Positions 26,745 to 35,508 of a DNA stretch of 53,386 bases are shown here, one piece after another. Source of the stretch: an uncultured bacterium (GTDB taxonomy: Bacteria > Pseudomonadota > Gammaproteobacteria > Burkholderiales > Burkholderiaceae_E). The notes below the pieces were generated by a model. It was not told the origin of the DNA, did no database searches, and worked only from the letters and a program-made list of their open reading frames with translations. The stretch covers positions 1-53,386 of the forward strand of contig CAIVPX010000062.1 in assembly GCA_903907905.1 (NCBI GenBank), given 5' to 3'. Both the position numbers and the translations under genes were made by a program. Position 1 is the stretch's first letter. The number at the start of each line of letters is the position of its first letter.

Positions 26745-27719
26745 ATGCTTCGGTTCCGATTGGTGGCGGGGGGCGCGGGGCTGCTTGCAGCGCTGCAAGC
26801 GGTGCCGTGTGTGGCCCAGACGGTGGCCGATTTCCCAAGCCGTCGGATCGAGATCGTCATTCCGGTGACACCGGGTTCGGCCACCGACCTGTTGGGCCGT
26901 CTGGTCGCCGAAAAGCTCTCAGCCCGGTTCAGTCAGCCCGTCATCGCCCAAAACCGGCCGGGGGCCTTGCAGCAGGTGGGGGCCGAGTACGTGCGCCGTG
27001 CGGCGCCCGATGGCTACACCCTGCTGATCACCCACTCGGGGATCATGGCCAATCCCTTCCTGTTCAAGGCCTTCACCCTTGATCTGGCCAAGGATTTCTC
27101 CCATGTCGTTCAGGTGGCCGCCACCCCCTGGGTGTTCGGCGTGCCCCAGGCGCTGCCGGTCAATTCGATCGCCGAATTCATTGCTTACGCGCGAGCCCAT
27201 CCGGACAAGGTCAATCTGGGGTCCACCGGGGGTACGGTCGACCTCGACCTGAGCGTGTTCAAGCGCATGGCCGGGATCGGTGGTGCCCTGATCAACTACC
27301 CGGGGGGGTCGCAGGTCCTCACGGCGCTGGCCAGCGGCGAAATCCAGGCGGGCCTCAATTCGGTGCGGGGCATTGCCTCGATGCCGGGTCGGGTGCGAGC
27401 GCTGGCGGTGACGACCGATCGGCGATTCTCGCTGTCGCCCAACCTGCCGACGGTGGCCGAGAGCGGTCTGCCGGGCTATCGAGGTTCGCCGATCTGGTAC
27501 GCGATCTGGGGGCCTGCCGGTATGCCCGCTCCGCTGGTGCAGCACCTCAATACCGAGATCAACGCGATTCTCCGGGCGCCCGATGTCGAGAAACGCATTG
27601 TCGAGGGGATGGCCCACGAGGTCGTGGGGGGCAGCCCCCAGGCCTTCGAGCGGCTGGTGATCGAAGAGCTCGACCACTACCGGCGCGCTGCGGCCGACGC
27701 CGGGCTCAAGCCCGAGTAG
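26745..27719 (+). CDS. Bug-family periplasmic solute-binding receptor (first of three)
   Basis: A 324-residue tripartite tricarboxylate transporter receptor. The start at 26745 follows GGGAGA by seven bases and gives a clean signal peptide (LVAGGAGLLAALQAVPCVAQ, cleavage near residue 24); an in-frame ATG at 26709 lacks a ribosome-binding site. The mature part opens FPSRRIEIVIPVTPGSATDLLGRLVAEKL and contains the Bug signature QNRPGALQQVGAEYVRRAAPDGYTLLI. Bug proteins bind carboxylates in the periplasm. No TctA/TctB membrane partner is encoded nearby. It is the first gene after the promoter/operator. Confidence 0.92.
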   Translation: MLRFRLVAGGAGLLAALQAVPCVAQTVADFPSRRIEIVIPVTPGSATDLLGRLVAEKLSARFSQPVIAQNRPGALQQVGAEYVRRAAPDGYTLLITHSGIMANPFLFKAFTLDLAKDFSHVVQVAATPWVFGVPQALPVNSIAEFIAYARAHPDKVNLGSTGGTVDLDLSVFKRMAGIGGALINYPGGSQVLTALASGEIQAGLNSVRGIASMPGRVRALAVTTDRRFSLSPNLPTVAESGLPGYRGSPIWYAIWGPAGMPAPLVQHLNTEINAILRAPDVEKRIVEGMAHEVVGGSPQAFERLVIEELDHYRRAAADAGLKPE

Positions 27720-27756
27720 CGGCAGCAGCGGACCCAGGCGATAGGACAACACGCGA

Positions 27757-29196
27757 ATGAATGATTCGGGATCGAAGGACTCGATGGCAGCGATCGTCGT
27801 CGGGGGCGGCATTGCCGGCTTGAGTGCGGCCGCCCGGTTGGCCGATCTGGGCTTGCGCGCGACGGTGCTCGAGCGCTCGGTCGACGACGCATATCTGTGC
27901 AACACCCGGCTGAGTTCGGGGGTGTTTCACTGTGCGCTCAATAGCATCAGCAAGCCTGCCGATGAGCTCGAGCGGGCCATCGCCGAGGCCACTGGGGGGA
28001 CGGCCGACCCGGGGCAGGCTGGCGCGATCGCCGCCGATGCCCTGCGCGCCGTGCGGTGGCTGCAGCAGTGCGGCAGCCGTTTCATTCGCGGGACCGAGCC
28101 CTATCACGACTTTACGCTCGCGCCACCCAACATCGATCCCCGCGATGGCGGCTGGCGTGGACGCGGGGGCGATGTGCTCCTCCGAACGCTCGAGGCGCGC
28201 CTGGTGGCCGCAGGCGGGCAAGTGCTGCGCGGTCATCGCGCCAGGCGGTTGCGCATCGAGGCCGGCCGGTGCGTCGGGGTCGAGGGCGAGCGGGCGGATG
28301 GCAGCCCATTTCGTCTCGACGCATCGGCGGTGATCATCGCCGACGGGGGCTTTCAAAGCGACCTCGGCCTGCTGGGCGAGGCCATCACCCGCGAGCCTGC
28401 GAAGATCTTTCAGCGCAACGCGCGCAGTGGCCTCGGTGACGGCCTCCGGATGGCGCGCGACGCGGGCGCCGCGATCTCGGGCCTCGGCGGCTTTTACGGT
28501 CATATGCTGTCGGCCGATGCCTTTCACAACGACCGCCTCTGGCCACACCTGTGGCTCGACTTCGTGGCGGCAGCCGGGGTGCTGGTCAATCGCGACGGCC
28601 TGCGCTTCACCGACGAGGGGCAGGGCGGCGTGAGCATGGTCAACCGCATCGCGGCCCAGGTCGACCCGCTGGGCTGCTTCGTCATCGCCGATCAGGTGGT
28701 GTGGGCCGAGCGGGGCCGCTTCAATATGCAGGCGCCGAATCCCCGGCTGAGCATGGCGGGCGGCACGATGCACGAAGCCTCCACGCTGCGCGAACTGGCC
28801 GGGCTGGCGGGCATCGATGCGGGCGCACTCGAGCGCACGGTGGCCGCGCACAACGCGGCGGTCGAGGCCGGCCTCACTCAGGGGCTTGAACCCCCGCGAT
28901 CGGTCAACCGTTTTCGCGCCTACGCCCTGCAGTCGCCGCCCTTCATCGCCTTGCCCGCGTGCGCCGGGGTCACCTACACCATGGGAGGCATCCTGATCGA
29001 TGCCGACAGCCGGGCGCTCGATGCGCAGGGCCAGCCGATTCCGGGCCTCTACGCAGCGGGGGCTGCCACGGGCGGGCTCGAGGGCGGAGGTCCCCGGGTC
29101 GGATACGTTGGCGGACTGCTCAAGTCGACCGTCACCGGCTTGCGGGCGGCTGAAGACATTGCCCGCCAAAGCGGGACGAGGCGGGTCGCCGCATGA
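27757..29196 (+). CDS. FAD-dependent dehydrogenase/reductase, tricarballylate dehydrogenase-like
   Basis: A 479-residue flavoprotein of the fumarate reductase/succinate dehydrogenase superfamily. The dinucleotide fold is AAIVVGGGIAGLSAAARLADLGLRATVLE, and the C-terminal FAD segment is GLYAAGAATGGLEGGGPRVGYVGGLLKSTVTGLRAAE. The middle capping domain (about residues 200-350) should set the substrate. No heme or signal sequence is present, so it is a soluble cytoplasmic enzyme. An alternative start at residue 10 also has a good AGGA site. Its stop overlaps the next flavoprotein start by ATGA, which implies paired expression and perhaps consecutive reactions. Confidence 0.85.
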   Translation: MNDSGSKDSMAAIVVGGGIAGLSAAARLADLGLRATVLERSVDDAYLCNTRLSSGVFHCALNSISKPADELERAIAEATGGTADPGQAGAIAADALRAVRWLQQCGSRFIRGTEPYHDFTLAPPNIDPRDGGWRGRGGDVLLRTLEARLVAAGGQVLRGHRARRLRIEAGRCVGVEGERADGSPFRLDASAVIIADGGFQSDLGLLGEAITREPAKIFQRNARSGLGDGLRMARDAGAAISGLGGFYGHMLSADAFHNDRLWPHLWLDFVAAAGVLVNRDGLRFTDEGQGGVSMVNRIAAQVDPLGCFVIADQVVWAERGRFNMQAPNPRLSMAGGTMHEASTLRELAGLAGIDAGALERTVAAHNAAVEAGLTQGLEPPRSVNRFRAYALQSPPFIALPACAGVTYTMGGILIDADSRALDAQGQPIPGLYAAGAATGGLEGGGPRVGYVGGLLKSTVTGLRAAEDIARQSGTRRVAA

Positions 29197-30893
29197 GCAC
29201 CTGGGACGAAGAGATTGATCTGCTGGTGCTCGGGTCGGGCGCAGCCGGCATGAGTGCGGCCATCACGGGCGCGCATGCGGGGCTCAAGGTGATGCTGTGC
29301 GAGAAGACCGAACTGCTCGGTGGCACCTCGGCGACATCGGGCGGATCGCTCTGGGTGCCCGGTGCCGGGCCCATCGTTCGAAATGGCCGCAACGAACCCA
29401 TCGACACGGTGTGGGCGTATCTGCGCGGCGAGATCGGGGACCGGTTCGATGAGCCCCTGATGCGCGCCTTTCTCGAGGCCGGCCCTCAGGCCATCGGCTT
29501 TCTTGAAGAGAAGACCGACGTGCGCTTCCAGCATGTGCCCAACCCCGATTACCACGCTGATGCGCCCGGAGGGTCGGGCTACGGTCGGGCCATGACGGCC
29601 GAGCCCTTCGATGCGCGCGAGCTCGGCGAGGCCTTTGCCCTGCTGCGTCCGCCGCGCCCCATCTATCTGGTACTGGGCGGCATGATGGTGGGGCGACGCG
29701 AGGTGCCAGTCCTGCTCAAGCCCTTTGCCTCCTGGTCGGCCTTCAAGCGCACGATGTCGATCGTCGTGCCCCACCTCCTCGCGCGATTGCGGTATCCGCG
29801 GGGCACCCGCTTGCTGATCGGCAATGCGCTGATCGGGCGGTTTCTGCTGAGCGCGATCAAGGCCGGCGTGGTGATCCGCACGCAGGCCGGGCTGGTTGCG
29901 CTTATTCGCGAAGACGGGCGTGTGCAGGGTGCCCTCATCGACACGCCGCAGGGCAGGCGCGCGATCTGGGCGCGGGCCGGCGTGGTGCTGGCCACCGGTG
30001 GCATCGCGCATGATCTGGCGGTGCGCGAGGCCCTGATGCCCCGGCATCCGCACGCGCATTCGCTGGCCTTCGAGGGCAATACGGGCGATGGCGTCCGGGC
30101 CGCGCGCGCAGTGGGTGCAGCGCTCGATCTTGACCTCGACAGTCCCGCCTACTGGTCGCCCGCATCCACGCTCAAGCGCCCCGACGGCAGCGAGACGGTG
30201 TGGATTCACGGCCATATGGACCGCGGCAAACCCGGGCTCATTGCCGTCAACTCGGCTGGCCGGCGCTTTACCAACGAGGCCGATTCGTATCACGACTTCG
30301 TGCTCGCTATGTACCGCAGTCACCAGACCGTGCCCTCGATTCCTGCCTGGCTGATCTGCGATCATCGATTCATCCGCGCTTACGGCATCGGGCTCATCCG
30401 GCCCCATTACCCGCGGCTCGAGCCCTATGTGCGCGCGGGATATCTGCATCGCGCCGACAGCCTGGAAGCGCTCGCGCAAAGCATTGGGGTCGATGCGACT
30501 GGTCTGGGTGAATCGGTCGCGCAGCACAACCGCGATTGCGAGCGCGGGGTGGATACCGCGTTTGGTCGCGGATCGAATCAGCTCAACCGCTTCAATGGTG
30601 ATCCGCAGATCGGGCCCAATCCCAATCTGGCGCCCATCGTACGTGCACCCTTTTACGCGGTCGCGGTGCGTCCCTGCAGCATTGGCACCACCGTCGGTTT
30701 GAAGACCGACGTCGATGCCAATGTGCTCGATGAGCAGGGCCGGGCCATCGCCGGCCTCTACGCCTGCGGCAACGACATGGGGCCCGTGATGCGGGGCACC
30801 TATCCTGGTCCGGGCATCACGCTGGGGCCGGCGGTGGTGTTTGCCTGGCGGGCGGCGCATCACGCGCGTGCGAACGCGCCGGTGCAGTCGTGA
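29193..30893 (+). CDS. FAD-dependent dehydrogenase with 3-ketosteroid dehydrogenase-like active site
   Basis: A 566-residue flavoprotein. The FAD motif is DLLVLGSGAAGMSAAITGAHAGLKVMLCEK with GGTSATSGGSLWVPG after it. Near the end GTYPGPGITLGPAVVFAWRA matches the signature of 3-ketosteroid delta-1-dehydrogenase, in which the tyrosine and the following glycine (here Y537 and G541) act in keto-enol activation. Length is that of the KstD family. The family removes two hydrogens next to a ring ketone, so a ring-ketone desaturase is the best guess. A steroid substrate is not implied: no other steroid genes are here. It overlaps the previous flavoprotein gene by 4 bp. Confidence 0.84.
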   Translation: MSTWDEEIDLLVLGSGAAGMSAAITGAHAGLKVMLCEKTELLGGTSATSGGSLWVPGAGPIVRNGRNEPIDTVWAYLRGEIGDRFDEPLMRAFLEAGPQAIGFLEEKTDVRFQHVPNPDYHADAPGGSGYGRAMTAEPFDARELGEAFALLRPPRPIYLVLGGMMVGRREVPVLLKPFASWSAFKRTMSIVVPHLLARLRYPRGTRLLIGNALIGRFLLSAIKAGVVIRTQAGLVALIREDGRVQGALIDTPQGRRAIWARAGVVLATGGIAHDLAVREALMPRHPHAHSLAFEGNTGDGVRAARAVGAALDLDLDSPAYWSPASTLKRPDGSETVWIHGHMDRGKPGLIAVNSAGRRFTNEADSYHDFVLAMYRSHQTVPSIPAWLICDHRFIRAYGIGLIRPHYPRLEPYVRAGYLHRADSLEALAQSIGVDATGLGESVAQHNRDCERGVDTAFGRGSNQLNRFNGDPQIGPNPNLAPIVRAPFYAVAVRPCSIGTTVGLKTDVDANVLDEQGRAIAGLYACGNDMGPVMRGTYPGPGITLGPAVVFAWRAAHHARANAPVQS

Positions 30894-30923
30894 AGCCCGA
30901 GTATCGATCAATGGACAACTGAG

Positions 30924-32708
30924 ATGAACGATCTGGATGTACTGGTAGTGGGCGGCGGTCCGGTCGGGCTGTCTCTGGCAGGCGACCTCGGCTGGCGCGG
31001 CGTCAATGCGATGCTGGTCGAGCGCGGCGACGGCTCGATCTTTCAGCCCAAGATGGATGGCGTGAATGTCCGCACCATGGAGTTTTGCCGGCGCTGGGGC
31101 ATCACCGAGGCGGTTCGGCAGTGTGGCTACCCCCGAGACTATCCGCAGGACATGATCTACCTCACCTCGTTCAACGGCTTCGAACTGGGGCGCGAGGATT
31201 TCGCCACGCCCAATGGCGGGGTTGAGGACAGGCGGACGTCCAACAGCCCTGAGTCACGGTTTCGGTGTCCGCAGAACCTCTTTGACCCCATCTTGCGTGA
31301 CTTTGCGTCCCGGCAGCCCACGACGAGCCTGGCGTATCGCACGCGCCTGGAGGCCTTTGTCGACCGCGGCGATCATGTCGTGTCGACCCTGGTTGATGAA
31401 CGCAGCGGCGAACGCCGGGACCTTCGCTCGCGCTACCTCGTGGGTTGCGATGGTGCCGCCAGTACCGTCAGGCAAAAGCTGGGCATCACGATGAGCGGCC
31501 TGGGCACGCTCACCTACACGACCAACGTGCTGTTTCGCTGCCCCGCGTTGTCGGGTTATGGCCGGATCCGACCAGGCTATCGTTACATGTTCATCGGCAC
31601 CGAGGGCACCTGGGCGACGGCGGTCGCGATCAGCGGCCGCGATATCTGGCGTCTGTCGATCATCGGCGGCCCCGATCCCGTCGAACGCGACGAGGCCCAT
31701 GTGCGCGCGGCGCTCGAGCGCATCATCGGTGCGCCGCTCGACTTCGAAATCTTGTCCATCGTGCCCTGGGTGCGGCGCGAGCTGGTGGCCGATCGCTGGC
31801 GCAGCGATAACGTGTTTCTCGCAGGTGACGCCGCACACGTCACCTCGCCCACCGGTGGTTTCGGCATGAATCTCGGCATTGCCGACGCGGTCGACCTTGC
31901 CTGGAAGCTAGAGGCGATGCTGCGTGGCTGGGGCGGGCGGGCGCTGCTCGATTCCTATCAGGCCGAGCGCGAACCCGTGGCGCGGCGCGCGGTGCGCGAG
32001 GCCAGCGGCAACCTGCTGCGTACGCTCTCGCCTGGCGAGCAGCCCGGGCTACTCGACGAAACCGCCGAAGGCGCGCTGCTGCGCTATCGGGTCGGCCAGC
32101 GCTTTTCGGCGACCATGCTGCGCGAGTGGTACAAGCAGGGCATCGATCTGGGCTATGTCTACTCGGGGTCGCCCGTGATTGAGCCCGAGAGTGAAGACTT
32201 CGAGGCGCAGGCGGCCGAGCAGGCGGCCGCGCAGCACCAGACCCCACCCGCGGGTCGTCTGACCGATGGCACGCCGCTGTCGGCCTCGATGCTTCGCGAA
32301 TGGCAGCGACTTGCCATGCATCGGGCGGTGGGGGTCGATGTCAAGGCCAGCTGGCAGGAGATTCCTGCTCACGAGGTGATGCTCTACCGGCAGACGGCAA
32401 GGCCCGGCGCGCGGGCCCCCCATGTCTGGCTGGGCGAGAAGGCCTCCACGCTCGACTGGTTCGGTCGGGGCTTCGCGCTGGTGGTGTCGCCGGGAGCCGA
32501 GCCGGCCTCGGTGCAGGCTTTGCAGTCGGCCTGCGACCAGCGCGGGATGGCGCTCAGTTGTCATGCCGACGGTGGCGCCGATGTGGCTGAACGCTATGCG
32601 GCACCGCTGGTGCTGGTGCGCCCCGACGGTCATGTGGCCTGGCGAGGGCGCTCGCTCGACACGGCGCAGGCGCTGGCCCTGGTTGATCGCGTCAGGGGGG
32701 CGGCGTGA
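30924..32708 (+). CDS. FAD-dependent aromatic hydroxylase of the PHBH/MhpA family
   Basis: A 594-residue class A flavoprotein monooxygenase. It has GxGxxG in VLVVGGGPVGLSLAGDLGWRG (residues 6-26), the NAD(P)H/FAD DG segment YLVGCDGAASTVRQKLG, and GDAAH with FLAGDAAHVTSPTGGFGMN (Asp302), followed by LGIADAVDLAWKLEAML. A C-terminal thioredoxin-like domain of about 170 residues is present, as in MhpA and resorcinol/phenol hydroxylases. It hydroxylates a phenolic or enolic substrate with NAD(P)H and O2. It is placed between the flavoproteins and the FAH hydrolase, and the IclR gene overlaps its stop (GTGA). Confidence 0.9.
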   Translation: MNDLDVLVVGGGPVGLSLAGDLGWRGVNAMLVERGDGSIFQPKMDGVNVRTMEFCRRWGITEAVRQCGYPRDYPQDMIYLTSFNGFELGREDFATPNGGVEDRRTSNSPESRFRCPQNLFDPILRDFASRQPTTSLAYRTRLEAFVDRGDHVVSTLVDERSGERRDLRSRYLVGCDGAASTVRQKLGITMSGLGTLTYTTNVLFRCPALSGYGRIRPGYRYMFIGTEGTWATAVAISGRDIWRLSIIGGPDPVERDEAHVRAALERIIGAPLDFEILSIVPWVRRELVADRWRSDNVFLAGDAAHVTSPTGGFGMNLGIADAVDLAWKLEAMLRGWGGRALLDSYQAEREPVARRAVREASGNLLRTLSPGEQPGLLDETAEGALLRYRVGQRFSATMLREWYKQGIDLGYVYSGSPVIEPESEDFEAQAAEQAAAQHQTPPAGRLTDGTPLSASMLREWQRLAMHRAVGVDVKASWQEIPAHEVMLYRQTARPGARAPHVWLGEKASTLDWFGRGFALVVSPGAEPASVQALQSACDQRGMALSCHADGGADVAERYAAPLVLVRPDGHVAWRGRSLDTAQALALVDRVRGAA

Positions 32709-33550
32709 GCGCACGGGTCGCGATGGGGGGGGGTAGAGCGGGCGAGGGGCTTCGCGATGAAGCCGAAGTTCAGACGGTGGCCTCCGTGGAGCGGGCGCTG
32801 TCGCTGCTCGAGGCGTTTGGCGACGGTGCCGATACCCTCAGCCTAGCCCAGCTTGCCGAGCGCACCGGGCTCTACAAGAGCACGGTCCTGCGCCTGGCGC
32901 AGACGCTCGAGCCTCGCGGCTATCTGGTGCGGACCCGCGAAGGCGCCTATCACATCGGACCTGCGCCACTGCGTCTGGCGCGGCTCTATCAGGCCGCCGT
33001 GCGCCCCGAGGATGTGCTCGTCCCCATGCTCAAGCACCTCGTCGAGCAAACGCGCGAAAGCGCCGGCTTTCATATCCGCTTTCAGGACATGCGCTTGTGC
33101 CTGTATCGCGTCGACTCTCCCGAACCGGTTCGCGATCACTTTCGGCCGGGCGATACTCTGCCGATCGGGCGAGGGGCGGGCGGGCAGGTGCTCTCGGCCT
33201 TCGGTGATCCGCCTGCTCCCGCGCTCGATCAGGTACGCGAGCGCATGGTCTCGGTGTCACGCGGGGCCATCGCGCGCGAGATGGGCGGCGTCGCGGTGCC
33301 GGTCTTCAACACCACGGGCGCGCTGGAGGGCGTGATCACGTTGAGCGGCCTCGCCAGTCATTATCACGACGACGCGGTCGCCCGCTTCAGCCAGCTGCTG
33401 CTGCGGACGGCCAGCCGTGCCACGCGGGCCCTGGGCGGTGATGCGTCGCGCCTCGAGGCCGCCTTGCTGCGGGCCGAGTCGGCGCAGTCGCATCCCGCAA
33501 GCCTTCACCTTCATGAATCCGGGGGATCCCTTGAAACTCATCAGATTTGA
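32705..33550 (+). CDS. IclR-family transcriptional regulator
   Basis: A 281-residue IclR regulator. The N-terminal winged helix is VASVERALSLLEAFGDG, then LSLAQLAERTGLYKSTVLRLAQTLEPRGYLVR (about residues 24-80). The C-terminal effector domain includes GGVAVPVFNTTGALEGVITLSGL. Such proteins control catabolic operons in response to a pathway intermediate. It is in the middle of the operon it probably controls, starting with GTG inside the hydroxylase stop, and its 3' end overlaps the FAH gene by 20 bp. The palindrome at 26679-26691 is the best nearby candidate operator. Confidence 0.92.
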   Translation: MSARVAMGGGRAGEGLRDEAEVQTVASVERALSLLEAFGDGADTLSLAQLAERTGLYKSTVLRLAQTLEPRGYLVRTREGAYHIGPAPLRLARLYQAAVRPEDVLVPMLKHLVEQTRESAGFHIRFQDMRLCLYRVDSPEPVRDHFRPGDTLPIGRGAGGQVLSAFGDPPAPALDQVRERMVSVSRGAIAREMGGVAVPVFNTTGALEGVITLSGLASHYHDDAVARFSQLLLRTASRATRALGGDASRLEAALLRAESAQSHPASLHLHESGGSLETHQI

Positions 33551-34409
33551 TTCGGGCAGGATCGGCGTCGTTCGGGGCGATCAGGTCCACGATGTGAGCG
33601 ATGCCGTGGGTGCCGGCCAAGGCGCCTGGCCGCCGGTTGAAATGAACCGGCTGATTCGCGATTTCGCGGTGCTTCGCCCGGCCATCGAGCGGGCGGCCGA
33701 TCAGGCCCGGCCTGTGCCGCTCTCATCGGTGCGCCTGCTCACGCCCGTACCCTGGCCCAACAAGCTGATGGCGTATCCCGTCAACTATCACGACCATGCC
33801 ACCGAGATGGCGTCGGTGGGCTTCGCCAATGTGCAGGGCTACTTTCTCAAGGCGGCCTCGTCGCTGTGCGGCGCGGGCGACAGCATCGTGCTGCCCAATG
33901 TCAAGGGGCGGGAAATTCACCACGAGTGCGAGCTCGGCGTGGTGATCGGAAAAGAGGGGCGGAACATCGCCGTGGCCGATGCCCTGGATCACATTTTCGG
34001 CTATGCCTGTCTGATGGACATGACGATTCGCGGCAAGGAAGAGCGCGTGTTTCGAAAGTCCTATGACAGCTTCACGCCGGTCGGGCCCTGGATTGCGACG
34101 GCCGATGAAGTGGGTGATCCGCGCGCTTTGCAAATGAAGCTATGGGTCAACGATGTGCTGCGTCAGGATGCGAACACCCGAGACCTTATCGTGGGTATCG
34201 CCGAAATGATCGCCCTGGCGTCCACTGCGTCCACCCTCTACCCGGGTGATCTGATCGCCACCGGCACACCGGCGGGGGTTGGCCCGCTTGCAGCGGGCGA
34301 TCGCGTCAGGATCGAGATCGAGCGGGTTGGCACCATGACCTTGCCGGTCGAGCAGGGCAGTATCGGTAATAACTTCGTGTTCGACCGACCCGGCGCGGGG
34401 GCGAAATGA
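33531..34409 (+). CDS. Fumarylacetoacetate hydrolase-fold hydrolase
   Basis: A 292-residue FAH-family protein that cleaves or isomerises 1,3-diketone-like acids. The start was set at TTG 33531 (MKLIRFDSG, the usual family beginning), preceded by GGGGGAT; an ATG at 33513 is in frame but has no ribosome-binding site. Metal ligands are expected at E132 and E134 (HHECELGVVIG) and D163 (CLMDMTIRG). SFTPVGPWI, GDLIATGTPAGVGPL and the oxyanion region are intact. Close homologues include 2-hydroxyhepta-2,4-diene-1,7-dioate isomerase and acylpyruvases. Following a hydroxylase, it may hydrolyse a ring-opened product. It overlaps the IclR gene by 20 bp and the next receptor by 4 bp. Confidence 0.9.
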   Translation: MKLIRFDSGRIGVVRGDQVHDVSDAVGAGQGAWPPVEMNRLIRDFAVLRPAIERAADQARPVPLSSVRLLTPVPWPNKLMAYPVNYHDHATEMASVGFANVQGYFLKAASSLCGAGDSIVLPNVKGREIHHECELGVVIGKEGRNIAVADALDHIFGYACLMDMTIRGKEERVFRKSYDSFTPVGPWIATADEVGDPRALQMKLWVNDVLRQDANTRDLIVGIAEMIALASTASTLYPGDLIATGTPAGVGPLAAGDRVRIEIERVGTMTLPVEQGSIGNNFVFDRPGAGAK

Positions 34410-35467
34410 GCGCCAAGGTCCCAATGCTGGCAGAGCGGCAGCCGGTGCCCGTTCCGGGGGCTGGTCAGGTGTTGCACGCAGACCGACGCCGCGCTGGCCG
34501 GCTCGCCTTGCTGGGCGCGGCGCTGGCGGTCAGTCCGGTGCTCTGGCCAGGCCTGGTGCGGGCCCAGGCCTGGCCCGCGCGGCCGCTGCGACTGGTCATC
34601 CCCTATGCAGCCGGCGGGCCCACCGATATTCTGGGCCGAGCCCTGGCCCCCTCGCTCGCCGAGGCGCTGGGGCAGCCCGTGGCGATCGACAACCGCGCCG
34701 GGGCTGGCGCGGTCGTGGGCATGAACGCGGTGGCAAAGGCCCCGGCCGATGGGTACACGCTGCTGCTGGGTGATATCAACCTTGCAGTGAATCCTTCACT
34801 CTACAAGTCGCTGCCCTACGAGATCAGCGAATTCGCGCCGGTGTCGCTGCTGGCGTCGGCACCTCTGGTCCTGGTCGTGCCGGCGGGTTCGCCCTATCGG
34901 AGTCTGAGCGACCTGATCGCGGCCGCGCGGGCGCGCCCGGGCGCGCTGAGCTTCGGGTCAGCGGGGGCGGGCAACACCACTCACCTGGCGGGCGAACTGC
35001 TCAAGGAAACCGGCCGTCTCGAGATCGTTCATGTGCCCTACAAGGGCGCGGGCCCGGCGCTGACCGACCTGGCGGCGGGGCAGATCGACTTCGTGGTGAG
35101 CGGGCTGTCCGGTGCCCGCGCGCTCATTGAGTCGGGCAAGCTTCGGGCGCTGGCCATTACCGGCGACACGCGCGCGCCCGCTCTGCCGGAGGTCCCCACC
35201 TTTGCGCAGGCGGGCACGCCCCTGCCCGACATGTCGCTGGGCTCCTGGTGGGGCCTGTTCGTCCCGGCCGCTACGCCCGGTGCCGTGGTCACCCAACTCA
35301 ATCAAGCCGTTACCCGCGCGCTGGCAAGCTCCGACCTGCAAGCTCGCCTGGCCGCTCAGAACATTCGGCCGATGTCGGGCACGCCCGCTGCGTTGGGCCA
35401 GTTTGTCCAAGCCGAATCGACCCGCTGGGCGCGGGTGCTCGAACGCGCCCGGATTCAACCGCAATGA
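34406..35467 (+). CDS. Bug-family periplasmic solute-binding receptor (second of three)
   Basis: A 353-residue Bug receptor with a long N-terminus. A basic cluster with several arginines (DRRRAGRLALLGAALA, residues about 26-41) precedes the hydrophobic core and could be a twin-arginine signal, with cleavage after VRAQA near residue 54. The mature part has RLVIPYAAGGPTDILGRALAPSL, DNRAGAGAVVGMNAVAKAPADGYTLLLG and VPYKGAGPALTDLAAGQIDF, the standard Bug ligand loops. The start overlaps the FAH stop as ATGA. Its ligand loops differ from those of the other two receptors, so the three probably bind different acids or have different affinities. Confidence 0.9.
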   Translation: MSAKVPMLAERQPVPVPGAGQVLHADRRRAGRLALLGAALAVSPVLWPGLVRAQAWPARPLRLVIPYAAGGPTDILGRALAPSLAEALGQPVAIDNRAGAGAVVGMNAVAKAPADGYTLLLGDINLAVNPSLYKSLPYEISEFAPVSLLASAPLVLVVPAGSPYRSLSDLIAAARARPGALSFGSAGAGNTTHLAGELLKETGRLEIVHVPYKGAGPALTDLAAGQIDFVVSGLSGARALIESGKLRALAITGDTRAPALPEVPTFAQAGTPLPDMSLGSWWGLFVPAATPGAVVTQLNQAVTRALASSDLQARLAAQNIRPMSGTPAALGQFVQAESTRWARVLERARIQPQ

Positions 35468-35508
35468 TGCAAACCCCGCTGCCACCAAGAGATCATGAGG
35501 AGACGACC

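Noticed and set aside
29049-30911. A 620-codon minus-strand open frame opposite the KstD-like gene
   Set aside because: It resembles no protein, and its composition (His/Arg/Gly rich) is typical of antisense of a GC-rich coding frame.
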